64,000 bases of DNA from Dactylellina haptotyla (Eukaryota > Ascomycota > Orbiliomycetes > Orbiliales > Orbiliaceae). The stretch lies in assembly GCA_031310005.1 (NCBI GenBank), contig CM062384.1:1674001-1738000 (forward strand), given 5' to 3'. This document shows, piece by piece, positions 23,644 through 34,546 of this stretch (positions are counted from its first letter, which is position 1; each line of letters opens with the position of its first letter). The notes under the pieces are model-generated. The model ran no database searches, had not been told where the DNA came from, and saw only the letters and a list, made by a program, of their open reading frames with translations. The translations under genes were made by a program, and so were the position numbers.

Positions 23644-26600
23644 ATGCCTACATTCGAATATGGCACTTTAGGTCATGTTGAGTACCTACCTCAAACAGGC
23701 GAATGGAGTTTTCTGAACAGACAAGAATCGTGTAAGTTGTAAACCCCCTTCCGTGTTTACCCGTCAGGAGTTGAATGTTAACGTAGACACAAAGCGAACG
23801 AATTAATCCCACTAGGTGATCCTACTTTACTAGTTCGATCAAATGAAGCCGGAGAGGTAGAAGATGTAAAGGCTTGTCACCAAACAAGGAGTGGGGGGCG
23901 CCAGATGTTCGCTAGACGATTCGTAAGATCCTCTTCACAAACCTGTTGGAATTACACTCTCGAGTTCTATAGGGTTTTCAACGAGCTAATTTCCGCTTCC
24001 CGTTGGTTGCTCACAGACGGGGAATCATACAGAATTTGTGCCTGCTGTCCATGACATTGTTGACATGTACGAAGAATCAAAAGCTGCGCAAGAACTATTA
24101 CAATGGGCGCCTTCGAAGACGAGCCCACTCATAACTGTTGCGTATGCGGCTGAACCCGAAAACATGCTTGGAGGTGGCCATCCTCCTCGGAAAGTAGTAG
24201 TTTATGTTACTGGTGATGGAGGAGAAAATATATGTAAGTCACACTCGCATATTTACTTATTCGGCGACAAAGAGACATTTTAATTATGTAAAAACTAGCC
24301 ATCGCCTCGATTAAATCCCAAAGGCTTGTGGGTACCGATATGGTATTGAGACGGCCATGCATTAAACCTCAGGTCCGGGTTGCTTTTACATTAAATGGCT
24401 CTATCGAACAGATATTACCTATATACGAAATGGAGAACGGGAGAAATAGACGTAGGGACATGGTTCTAGATTTGACTAATTTTTCACTAACAGTTTCTTC
24501 CTTCTTAGCTTATATTTTGGTTAGGACACAACAATGTATTCAGATATTGTACCTTGCGAGTGAAATTGGTTTGGCATTTGGGGAACCTTTATTCACTGCA
24601 ACTTGTGCTGGTGTTCTTGATACCGGTATGACGGGAGGTGAAATATTCCTACACGCGACGGTCAACCCATGGTATGGGGAACAGATTGCTGTAGTGGATA
24701 GTAAGGGCCAATGGTCGATATGGAATTTTAATCTGAAGCATACCCATCGGAGCAAATATGCATTAATAACTCCAAGAAAAGTTGCTACGGGTGAAATCAA
24801 AGGTTTCGATTCCGGTACTTCGATTCAGTGGGCGAATATTGCCTGGGGCTCCTGTCAACAAGATCTTTTTATTGCAACTAGAACGGATATTTTTGCAATC
24901 GATCTTAAGGTGGGGAAACCCTTCAATTTCGACGGATAGTCTAATCCTAACCTTTTATACAGACGGAAAGCAAATCTAGTATCCATCGAAATATCATTCA
25001 AGATTCCCCGAAAGATGTAGAGATTGTTGGTCTCTTCAGGTACCAATATAGATCCGACTGCCTTATACTCTTAACGACTTACATGCTCCACCTTGTCGAA
25101 ATAAAGTCTGGGTTAAGGTCGATTGTGGCGTGGCGGCACAACCGTCATCCCTATGATCGATCCTTGAGCTCGCTTGTCTGGAAAGTTGGTGGTGGTATGT
25201 ATAATTATCCCTAGGATACGCGCCCGGATTTGTGACTGATCTACAAACAAGCAAAAGACCCTTGGTTTCTTATTTACTCTCGATACAACCCAAATATCAT
25301 CATCCTTCGAGAATTCAAGGACCGGGGGTCACTAGGTCTATCGTTACTAGTTTTAAGGGGGCCAGATAATCCTATCATGGGATTGGTACTTCTAGATGGG
25401 TCAGTTGAATTTCTGATAGATGATTCAAAACAAAGACACCACGATATTTTCACCATAATTTCGATCGGGTCAAAGTACGACGTCTGGAAACACGAATATA
25501 CAATAAACCAGGAACTAAACCTTAATACCCTCCGACAACCAAGGAAGTCTAAAAGAGCCCCTTTGAGTGGCCAAGTAATCGATACAAGTGATGAAAGTTT
25601 CAGTTTGGATGAGGACACTGACGATCTAGAGGGGATGGACCTTGGTTCGACCTTCGAACAACTAAATCTAGGATCTCGACTAGAGAAAAGCTCAAGCGTC
25701 GCCACTTTGAACTTGACAAAGTTATACGCGCATGCATTTGGAGACGAAACTTTCGTTTGTAAAGTTGCAAACAAAGCAAAAATATCTTTTTACATTAAGG
25801 AATTGAAGTCTATTCTTCGACAAGAGGGTGAAAATACTAACGCGAAATTCTCAACATTGTAAGTTGTTAATTCTCTAATTTCAGCAGCGCTTGGTTCTAA
25901 AATATATAACAGGCTCCATTCGAAGCCCGACTTTGGAGGGTTGCCCGATGACCTAAACACATTTTTCAAAGATATAGACTGGTTGAGCCTTCTAGATGAT
26001 GAATTAAAGGTTAAAATATTGGAATTAGAGACAACGTTAACCAGAAACGGTTTGTCCAATACAAATTCGATACTGCCGATGGCGGTGAGAAGTTTTGAAC
26101 CCCCATATATGGAGAAGATTGCCGCAAACCGCTATGATACGCTCTGCAACGCTTGGTTGGAGGCTTTGCCCGCTAGCTTCCCAACCAGGCTACGATTAAG
26201 AAGAGACCATATTGCGAGAATGACAACGATTGAAACTAGTCTATCGTCATTGGGTGTGTATCCATATACTCGAAATACCGATCAGTTGGAAATTTCCCAA
26301 CTACTTGCTCTAGGACCGGGCTACACCCAACGGCGCTTGGAATTACCTCGCAGCGACGGTATTGTGCAGACAGAATTTACGAGGATCGCTGAGGCCAATA
26401 GCTGGAGCTCATCCCATAGTCATGTTGCATATTCGAACACTGGAATCTCTCTAGAAAAGTTTTCGCCAGTCAGCCGTATCTTCGCCGGAGATCCTGATTT
26501 GGAAAAACTTCTCAGCGACTGGGATATCACAAAGTTATCTAGTGACTATCAGTGGCGCCCAAAGGCAAATATCCGGCATGAAATCCCTAGAGATATACGC

Positions 26601-26855
26601 AAGTCGAGGTTTATATCTAGGAAGGGCTCAAGACGTGGTCGAGCGATTTTGGAGGCGGACACTGATCGGACTATAAGCCAAGACGCTCTAGAAGGAATCT
26701 CAATGACACAGCCCACGACGAGAGCTGAGATAGCTTCTTTCCCTCCCGGGTTCTCTCAAAAAACTTCAAGCCAGAGATTTCCTTCTTCACAAGTTCATCG
26801 GGGAAGGTATGGGGATTCGAGGAAACCAAAAAAACGTAGGATGGAAGGATTCTGA
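23644..26855 (+). CDS. RRN6: RNA polymerase I initiation factor Rrn6-like
   Basis: Rrn6 is a subunit of the core factor that recruits RNA polymerase I to rDNA promoters in the nucleolus. Seven exons (23644-23731, 23816-23922, 24017-24233, 24299-24909, 24963-25194, 25252-25858, 25913-26855) join in frame to 934 residues. The N-terminal half has beta-propeller-like features typical of the family, including VPAVHDIVDMYEESKAAQEL, VNPWYGEQIAVVDSKGQWSI and IVAWRHNRHPYDRS. The middle is acidic and disordered. The C-terminal part is helical, followed by a Ser/Pro/Arg-rich tail ending KPKKRRMEGF, the basic nucleolar-type tail I recall for Rrn6 homologues. Sequence divergence is high, as usual for this family, so the name rests on block order and the tail. 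Confidence 0.8.
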
Positions 26856-27105
26856 TTTTTTTATTTATTTTTTATTTTGCGGTGAGATTAGTCGCCAGGA
26901 GTCAAGTTCCTGCTTTCCCTTAGCATTTGAAAAAATACATCCTCGGGGAACAGCGCAGTTTTCATGGACCAAAAAGCCGAAAAAGGAGAGGGAAAATTCT
27001 GTAGGAAAGGGAGTTGTATAGTTGTAAAGTTGAGCGCGTGACAGATAGATATCAATCCTCTTCTCGAAGCCTAGTGCTTTCTCTACGAAGCTCTTTTATT
27101 ACTGC

Positions 27106-27449
27106 CTATTGAGGTGCACGGCCATTAGCATTGTAGATGTGTGCAATGGGGGTTGCGAGACGACGCACAGCAAGAGCTTCCGGGTTGACTCCATTTTCGA
27201 CTAAACTGACACAGAGAGAGAGCGTTGTGCGGTCGAGCTTGGTGTTCTAATCAGGTTACGGAGACCTCCATAAGCTATAAACTTGGATATTCTGGTACTA
27301 TGTATTCAACCACCAACCGCTCTTTGGATCATAGGACGCTTGTTACTTACCAGTAATGTGGAGATCTCGTACAGGACATCGATAACTTGACGGGCTGCTG
27401 CGTTTCCTGAGCCGCTTCCAGCGCCAGCGGGAGTCGCCCGGCCAGACAT
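27106..27449 (-). CDS. MZT1: Mitotic-spindle organizing protein 1 (MOZART1)
   Basis: Mzt1 binds the N-termini of gamma-tubulin complex proteins and is needed to recruit and activate gamma-tubulin complexes at the spindle pole body. Exons 27351-27449 and 27106-27246, separated by a 104-nt intron, encode 79 residues. The diagnostic core is [16 protein letters not shown], joined across the intron to [20 protein letters not shown] and NPEALAV. The length matches the tiny family. The start was chosen at MSGRATPAG because upstream codons read as low-complexity leader. It is convergent with RRN6 (250 bp between stops) and divergent from NDC1. Confidence 0.93.
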
Positions 27450-27988
27450 TTCTGTCGAACAGTGGAGGCCAGAATATCCCCGCGTTCTGAATTTCGATTG
27501 CAACTGTAAGTGGCAGCTGGTGGTTTGGCTGGCGTTGCAAGTTGCTGGTTGAAGTCCCACTTTCGGGCCTTGTTTGGCGCTGTGGTTGTTCTGTTGTTGT
27601 GGGCGGGCGCGTTATCCTCCGTCCTCGTCTTTTCGCCAGACGCCAGTTGATTTGCTGCCTCCGCCTCCTTCGACTTCCTCCTCCCTTCCCAGCCATCATC
27701 CACCATCACCTGGCCACCCGACATCGACGCGCAGTGCCTGTATTTCATATCGCGCAGAGTCCCGCCACCATGTTCTACCCGTATTACCGTTAACAACATC
27801 AGGGATTTCCGTTTCTTGATAAAGTCAAAAATACACTCTCAACGAAATTTCCCAAGTCGCACCAGACGCCACTAGAACAGCAAAAAAAAAAAAAAAAAAA
27901 CCACACACTCTCGCCGCCCTGAATCCATCTAGGAATCCATACGCGGACGGCCAAACGGACTGGGACCAGGCAAAACTGGCCGACAGCC
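27450..27988. promoter_or_regulatory. Bidirectional promoter region MZT1/NDC1
   Basis: The 539 bp between two divergent starts contain an uninterrupted A19 tract at 27882-27900. Tracts of this kind exclude nucleosomes in fungal promoters. The NDC1-proximal half is mixed sequence with no other gene. Confidence 0.5.
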
Positions 27989-30158
27989 ATGGGGTCTCAA
28001 ATTCTGAAAACAAAAGCGCCTAGTGCGCTAGCGAAACCTATGGCACCGAACTACCACGCGCTTGTGACGCCGGTTCTTCACCGAAGATTTGTTCGCGCAT
28101 CCTGGACGACATTAACAATCGCATACGTTGGCAATATCTTGATGGAGAATGTATCAGGATGTTAGTATCATAATATTTCTCCTTTATGGTTCAACGTTCG
28201 CAGTATATACTAATATATAAATTTCTTACCATTCCTTTGCTATAGGGCCTTGGTCTGCCTTCCCTCTAGGCTATGCGGGCTTAAATACGCTTATTCTATT
28301 TATCTTCCTTCTACCGATATTGATTCTGCGTATCGCACAGCTAAGTAGTATGTTGCGGGGACTCAAACGTTTGACGCGGACATTCTTTCTAACCTACACT
28401 TGAAGCGACGTCTAGAAAAAGCATCTCCGACGTTCATTGCCTCGTGCATAGTCTCAGTAATTACACCCTCTTGAAGTGCATATCCTGGTATGCACTTTCT
28501 GCCTGGCTCATAATCCAATTTTATATATGGAACACTCGCTCGTCTTCCGACCTTTCCATAGTCACAAAGAGGGAGTAAGTTGTCAATATACCCTCCGAAT
28601 AGCTATCTCGCATATATGTGCTTGTCCTAACCACATTTCTAGAAACTATGAGCCTTATCGATTGAATGAAAGACCGCTGTACCTATTGTCCTGTGCTCTT
28701 CCCCTGGGCATTATTCAAGGAGTAATTCATATTTGGATTGACAGAGATTATTTGACATTGAAGAACGTGGATGTAAGTAACAACTGCGAGAATGAATCGT
28801 TTCAGGCGGCTTATCGGAGATATTACATTAGAGAACTATTTTACAAGCATTTTCCAATTCGATCATTAGATCAATTCAGCGTGTAGGCACGAGCATTATT
28901 GCATCTGTTGCCGCTACCCCGGTATTCTATGCGGTTTTTAGGAGGGTTATTTGCGGTGTTAGCCACTCGGCTGTTGGATCATTCCTCAAGTAAGCAAATA
29001 TATTCTGACGATATTCCTCATCTTAAATCACGTATAAACACCACCTAACGAGATTCCACTATTAGAATACACCCAGACATACAGCCTCAAACTTTGTCAA
29101 ACAAAATCGATTTACTTTTTAGAAGCGTATGGTTGGCAATGCTCATTATCATTGCGTGGGAGGCAACAAATATTTCATTTACCCTTGAATTTGAGAAAGG
29201 CCCAATTCGAGATGGTAAAACAATAAGTGACATGTCGCCAGACCCAAACGGATCTCTCGTTCTAGGGTTAAAATTAAAGAAGAAACCCTTTTCTAGACTC
29301 ATGGCGTTCAAAGAGTTGGCTTTTATCGCAACTGAAATGCCTTCTCGCCGAGAATCGGTTTTCAAAGACCTTACCAAACCCACCCCAATACTGGAATTGA
29401 TAATGACGGAGTGCCGTGGTCTCCTCAACGTTGTTATTACAGACCTTTCACCGCCACCTGAACTATCTACGGGTCCGGTTGAGGCGAAGTGCCCCTCTCC
29501 GATTAAAGATATCAAAGGATTTTCTCCCCAAAAGCCTTCAGATGAGAACGTCCTTCGAACGCCGAGGAAACAGACCATAGTCGATCAGTGGCAAGCCACA
29601 CCTGGGAATATGCCAACATCCCCTATCAATCTAAATGCACTTAAAACTCATATGATCAAAAAGGAAACCGTCGAGTCCAAAATCTACGACTTGTTAAACC
29701 CTATCTTGCAGAGCCAGTACGGCGACATCTTAAGGCTGACAATTCAGCGAAAAACAACGAGTCTGCTTCCGAACGCTGCCATGCAAATTGACGCTCTAGA
29801 TGCAATGGTTGGCTTTATATGCGCCTCTCTAAAGGAGGATACATACGGAATGATCCAGAAAGATATTTCTGGAATCCTTGAAGAATTTACCAAAATTGCT
29901 TCTACCTTAGAAGCTTACATGGCAAAGCCACCGCTTCATTGGACAGATATGCATGCTAAGCGGGTTATGGAACAAGGATCTGCTGCCGCAAAAGAGGCTC
30001 TTTTCCCTGAGGCTGTTGTACTATTGGCCGCCATCAATGGTGGATTACAAAAGATTGGGGATGTTTTCACACCATATTTTGATGGGATAGGCTTGTCTGT
30101 CGATGTGAAACGGAAAATTAGACGAGTGTGTGAAGCCGCCAAAGCTACGAAATTATAG
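27989..30158 (+). CDS. NDC1: Nucleoporin Ndc1
   Basis: Ndc1 is an integral nuclear-envelope protein that anchors nuclear pore complexes and inserts spindle pole bodies. Six exons (27989-28160, 28246-28347, 28406-28574, 28643-28772, 28832-28989, 29066-30158) join in frame to 607 residues. The N-terminal half has about six hydrophobic segments, including WTTLTIAYVGNILMENVSGW, GLNTLILFIFLLPILILRIA, ISWYALSAWLIIQFYIWN and SCALPLGIIQGVIHIWID. The C-terminal half is soluble and helical, ending SVDVKRKIRRVCEAAKATKL, the conserved family tail. A 33-nt intron is possible after 28772, but only the longer 59-nt version (28773-28831) keeps the frame downstream. Confidence 0.9.
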
Positions 30159-30515
30159 TCCACCAACCTAAAAATACAAGCGATACATCCCCAATGACTA
30201 GATGGGGGAAATGGCAGCAAAGTTGGTCTGACAAGTTAAATATTCATTATTCTAACTCTCCGTGTCCATTTTAGAGGGAGGAAGGGAGGAAGAGAATTTC
30301 ATGGCGTTATTGGTGTTGCTTTTAAGCTATTAATGTTATACTTTGCTTCACCATATATTATTCTGTTCTTGGACAACCCAGATCCCACACTTTACTCATA
30401 GAAAATCTTGACTGACTACGAATGAGATTGATGGGACACCTGCGAATTAACAAATTGTTCCGGTGGAGTGGCTTTCCAGCCTGTATGTACAAATATATAT
30501 TCCAGGAGATTCACG
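30159..30515. other. Convergent 3' spacer NDC1/CYT2
   Basis: The 357 bp between convergent genes hold no recognisable gene. Confidence 0.5.
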
Positions 30516-31456
30516 CTAAGAGAGGAGCCAACTACTGGTCCACTTCTGTATCCTCATCCAGGTACCCTCTAATGTTAATTTTGGTCGAACATCGAGATAA
30601 AAGCTTGGGATCTCTGGCCGCGCTGGGTCCCTCTTGCCGCTGTAGAAATCGATAATATATTCGACATTGGTTCCACAACGATCCACGACCCAGTCGTGCC
30701 TATCAAACGGGGCCTGGTATCCAAGCAGTACAAGCATTCGAGCCTTTGGTGATAGCTTAGATGCATCACCAGAGAATGATAGAAGTTTTGGTCCTCCACA
30801 TCTAGAGGACAACGTTAGCAAAATATTTGTCCATGTATATATCTACCCGAAAACAGCGAGCTGAACCTTTCGCTTCCCTTTCCTTTCTCCCACTCCTTGA
30901 TCTCCGCCCAGGCTCGCTCGTTAACTGCATTGTGTATTGGGACAATCATGCGCATGTCTTCCGCCTTGGGGTCCCAATCCTTTCGTTTCATAGCGTCAAA
31001 AAACATTTTTTCCGAGGGATATATCCAATTGCCGATGGATTGGGATATCGAAGACGCGGAATGAGATGTTGGTGTTTCGGAATTGCCGTTCGTCGTAGTG
31101 ACCCGAGGGATAGTCGAGATCTCACGAGAGTTGCTTAGTTTATCATGTGGTGGTATAGTCTGGTGGGTGTTTCCATGATGCTGCTGCTGCTGCAACCAAG
31201 CTTCCCTTGTTGTGTGATCCACGGGGCAACTCGCAGCTGCACCCTCGGACTTTCCCTGTCCGTCGTTCTTTAGCCCTGGAGACTGGTTCCTGTTGTCCGG
31301 TGTCATCGTGAAATCCAGTCTGGAGTTATTATCTACATCACGCTGGGTGCGAGTCTGAGCTGTGTTGGAGGTGAGGTTGCGTTGGGAAGAGTTCGAAGGG
31401 ACGGAGCCGGGTGCCCGAACGAGAAGGAGGCGCTTGCTGGACAGCAGCCAGCTCAA
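30516..31456 (-). CDS. CYT2: Holocytochrome c-type synthase, cytochrome c1 heme lyase type
   Basis: This enzyme attaches heme to the CXXCH cysteines of cytochrome c1 (and in some fungi cytochrome c) in the mitochondrial intermembrane space. Exons 30867-31456 and 30516-30801 join in frame to 291 residues. The heme-binding CPV motif is present (SCPVDHTTREAWL). The catalytic core includes WIYPSEKMFFDAMKRKDWDP, VPIHNAVNERAWAEIKEWE, the joined GSERCGGPKL, PFDRHDWVVDRCG and SFYLDVRPKL. These blocks resemble yeast Cyt2 more than Cyc3. The first about 50 residues (MSWLLSSKRLLLVRAPGSVP onward) look like an extra presequence; a later Met at MTPDN is an alternative start. Another 3' end using a donor after LEG is possible, but the read-through end (MRIQKW) fits the family better. 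Confidence 0.85.
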
Positions 31457-31596
31457 CTACTTGGCTACCCGCGCGTCTTTGGACCTGAATTCGACTCGCG
31501 ATATCCTTTAGCGCCTCTCATCACCCCCTCAATTCATCCATTACCGCCTCTCTGCCCTCTTCTCTTCCTCCTCCTCCTCCTTCTTCTTTCCCAGTC
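31457..31596. promoter_or_regulatory. Compact bidirectional promoter CYT2/MVD1
   Basis: Only 140 bp separate the two divergent start codons. The MVD1-proximal part is pyrimidine-rich on the plus strand (about 31530-31592), typical of fungal promoters. Confidence 0.55.
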
Positions 31597-32790
31597 ATGT
31601 CGGATTCAGCAGCTGTGTACCATGCCACGGCGACAGCACCTGTCAATATTGCCGTGATCAAATACTGGGGCAAGACATCCACAAAACTCAACACTCCGAC
31701 CAACTCGTCACTCTCGGTTACTTTGTCACAAGACGATCTGCGGACGCTCACTACCGCCTCGTGCTCGGTACAGTTCCAGGCAGATGCCCTCTGGCTCAAT
31801 GGTGCTCCTCACGATGTTAGCAATGCAAGATCGCAGGCGTGCTTTGCTGAGTTGAGAGCACTCCGAAAAGCTAAGGAGGACCGTGATCCATCTCTACCCC
31901 CACTCTCAAGCTATAAACTCCATCTAATTTCCGAGAACAACTTCCCTACTGCCGCTGGCCTAGCTAGCTCTGCTGCAGGCTTCGCAGCGTTTGTTAGAGC
32001 TATTGCCGACCTTTATGAGTTGGATGAAACCCCTACTGAGCTATCGCGAATCGCTCGACAGGGCTCTGGATCAGCATGTCGCTCCTTATTTGGTGGTTAT
32101 GTCGCCTGGGAAAAGGGCAGCCGCGATGATGGAAGAGATTCAATTGCGGTTCAAGTCGCGCCAGAGTCACATTGGCCAACCATGCGAGCGGCCATTCTCG
32201 TCATATCTGACGCGAAAAAGGGCGTTTCCTCAACAGCTGGCATGCAGTCGACTGTCGCCACCTCTTCTCTTTTCCCGAACAGGGCAAACGTCGTCGTTCC
32301 CGCGAGGATGGAAGCAATGAAGAAAGCCATTGCTGAGAAGGATTTCGAAACCTTCGCCGACCTGACAATGGCGGACTCCAATTCCTTCCATGCGGTTTGC
32401 CTAGATACCGTGCCTCCAATATTTTACATGAACGATACCTCAAGATCCGCAGTTCGAATTGTTGAGGAGATCAACAGATGTGCGGGGGAAAATATCGCAG
32501 CATACACTTTTGATGCAGGTCCCAACGCTGTCATCTATTATGACGAACCAGCACAGGATATCGTTCTAGGAGTTCTCAAGAAGGCGATGCCTGCAGCTAT
32601 TGGATGGTCAGATAAATACTCTAAAATCGAAGCCAAGCTCCCGGATGGATTCAACGGAACCCTTCTAGGCCCATTGGAGTTTAGTGTCTCAAGAATCATT
32701 CTAACCAGCGTAGGCTCGGGCCCACTGAAGGTACCTAAGGCACATGCCCTTATTGACCAGGAAGGGAACCCAAAGTCTACCACAAAATAG
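31597..32790 (+). CDS. MVD1: Diphosphomevalonate decarboxylase
   Basis: Mvd1/Erg19 converts mevalonate diphosphate to isopentenyl diphosphate with ATP, feeding sterol, dolichol and quinone synthesis. A single exon encodes 397 residues, the normal length. GHMP-kinase-fold motifs are clear: PVNIAVIKYWGK near the N-terminus, the ATP loop PTAAGLASSAAGFAA, RQGSGSACRSLFGGYVAW, and YTFDAGPNAVIYY containing the catalytic Asp. This is one of the few intron-free genes in the window. Confidence 0.98.
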   Translation: MSDSAAVYHATATAPVNIAVIKYWGKTSTKLNTPTNSSLSVTLSQDDLRTLTTASCSVQFQADALWLNGAPHDVSNARSQACFAELRALRKAKEDRDPSLPPLSSYKLHLISENNFPTAAGLASSAAGFAAFVRAIADLYELDETPTELSRIARQGSGSACRSLFGGYVAWEKGSRDDGRDSIAVQVAPESHWPTMRAAILVISDAKKGVSSTAGMQSTVATSSLFPNRANVVVPARMEAMKKAIAEKDFETFADLTMADSNSFHAVCLDTVPPIFYMNDTSRSAVRIVEEINRCAGENIAAYTFDAGPNAVIYYDEPAQDIVLGVLKKAMPAAIGWSDKYSKIEAKLPDGFNGTLLGPLEFSVSRIILTSVGSGPLKVPKAHALIDQEGNPKSTTK

Positions 32791-33035
32791 ATAGATTCAA
32801 ATTTCCAATATCGGCTACTATATTTCTGAGATGAAAGCGGCGCATTAAGATAAATGGAATTTATATACTGCAATAGCCTTTAAGTTTGTCGTGGTAGCCA
32901 TTGAAAACTCGACGAGATCTATTACAGCCGCTTGCTTCGAACATAAATTAGTGTCTTATGATATAATATAATATATACACGAGCATAGATTCAGTAAATA
33001 CCCAAAAGCTTCATTTGATTCTCTGAGCTACTATC

Positions 33036-33955
33036 TTAAGAGTCCTTTCCAATTTGAGAACACTCTTCCTCAAGTTTCCGATAGAGCCTGTCAATTTCTT
33101 CATCTATCAAGGCAATATCGGCGTCAAGAACTAACATTTTCTCTCTCAGTTTACTGGCGTACTCTTTGTTGCTTAACCTGCGTATAGGGCTTTTCTGAGA
33201 ATTTAAAATTCGCGATATTATAGTATCTTCCTTGTTTTTAATATCATCAGCCATATCCCGACTTTCTTGTTGTTTCACCATATTGGAATCAATGATATTT
33301 TTTATCAACTGCCCACCCAAGCCCGCTATCCCGAAGACAAAGAACCCGGGGATGGCATGTCGACGGCCGCCTTGAGTAATATAAAAGTATTCATTAGTTA
33401 TTCATTTCTAGTTGGTGTCCTTGTCACACCTTCCGTGTGTTATCCCATACCTATGACAGCCCCCCATATCCCCCCAACAGAAGCGGCTGCGGCGCCTGTG
33501 ACTATTGCCTTTCGTGCACCGCTAGAATCGAGCTTGTTCCCGGGGTATTTCTGTGCGTAAACCTCCCTTGTAGCTATAATTATCGTATAAAGAAACATTT
33601 TTAGTTTGCAATATAGCCTTATCAAAACAAAATACACCGCGCGCGAGTAGATTAATACCATAAAATCCGCTACCAAGTAGGAAACAGTTCAGGGTGGTTC
33701 CAATCACATACACCCTCTTTCTCGGATGGTTCTTGAGCGTCGCAATCATTGCACTTACGAAACCCGCGGAAGAGCCTATTTGAAATACCAGTATTCAGTT
33801 GGGTCTCATGTCGCAAATATGCAGGTGGCCTTCGTTTGAAAACTCGTACCTGTGATAGCACCGACGAGGAGCGATTGGACCAGCATGTCGGATCTCTTGT
33901 TGACGATCTCCCCAGTCTCGGCCACATGGTTTCCCGACCCACGACCGTTAACCAT
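33036..33955 (-). CDS. Conserved fungal membrane protein with C-terminal coiled coil
   Basis: Four exons (33850-33955, 33659-33775, 33451-33573, 33036-33370) join in frame to 226 residues. Gly/Ala-rich hydrophobic segments are MLVQSLLVGAITGSSAGFVS, VYVIGTTLNCFLLGSGFY, AIVTGAAAASVGGIWGAVIG and IPGFFVFGIAGLGGQLI. They are followed by a charged stretch and a helix likely to form a coiled coil (KLREKMLVLDADIALIDEEI, then DRLYRKLEEE). I recognise the pattern as a family common in filamentous ascomycetes with no function known to me. The four glycine-rich helices recall Tim17/22/23 or other small inner-membrane proteins, but I see no diagnostic motif and do not assign that. Confidence 0.75.
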
Positions 33956-34546
33956 GATGCATATATTTTAAAACAGAAAAGAGTCGAGGACTACCGTGCT
34001 GAGACATTAAAACTGCTCGTTATGCTTTCGGGGCATTCTTATGCAGAAGATCGCATCACAACAATATCGGGTGCGGTTTGGAAACCAGTGTTACACTTGG
34101 AACAGAGTTTTTCGTGGTAAATTAATTTGAATTTAGCAAATTACTTACTTAGTACTTACTTAATTGAACAAGCAACCGCTCGAAAACTCATACTTAGTCG
34201 ACAAACATACAGAATACAACGATATAGATAAGTATTTATATATACATATAATTATATATTCTAAATTTTTAGACCCGAATACAAATTAAAACTAGGACGC
34301 CAGATAAACGCATTAAGTATCAGGGTTTTTTTAGCGTTAAGTAGAACTCGGTCAGTCTACGCAATAGACCAGGTAGGCTCAGTCCCTAGTAACAAAACCA
34401 CAAATTTAAACCCGAATATGACACCAAAAACGTTAAAACCCAACACAAGACGTTGCCAGCTTCAGACAATATCTAGACTGTGGAGAACATTTATCAACAT
34501 GGTACACATGGTAACAGAAGTATATTCTGAAGGTTGAGCTATAATG
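33956..34546. other. AT-rich spacer between two minus-strand genes
   Basis: The 591 bp are AT-rich, especially 34190-34320. They must hold the promoter of the membrane protein gene and the 3' end of ELP1. No gene is recognised. Confidence 0.5.
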
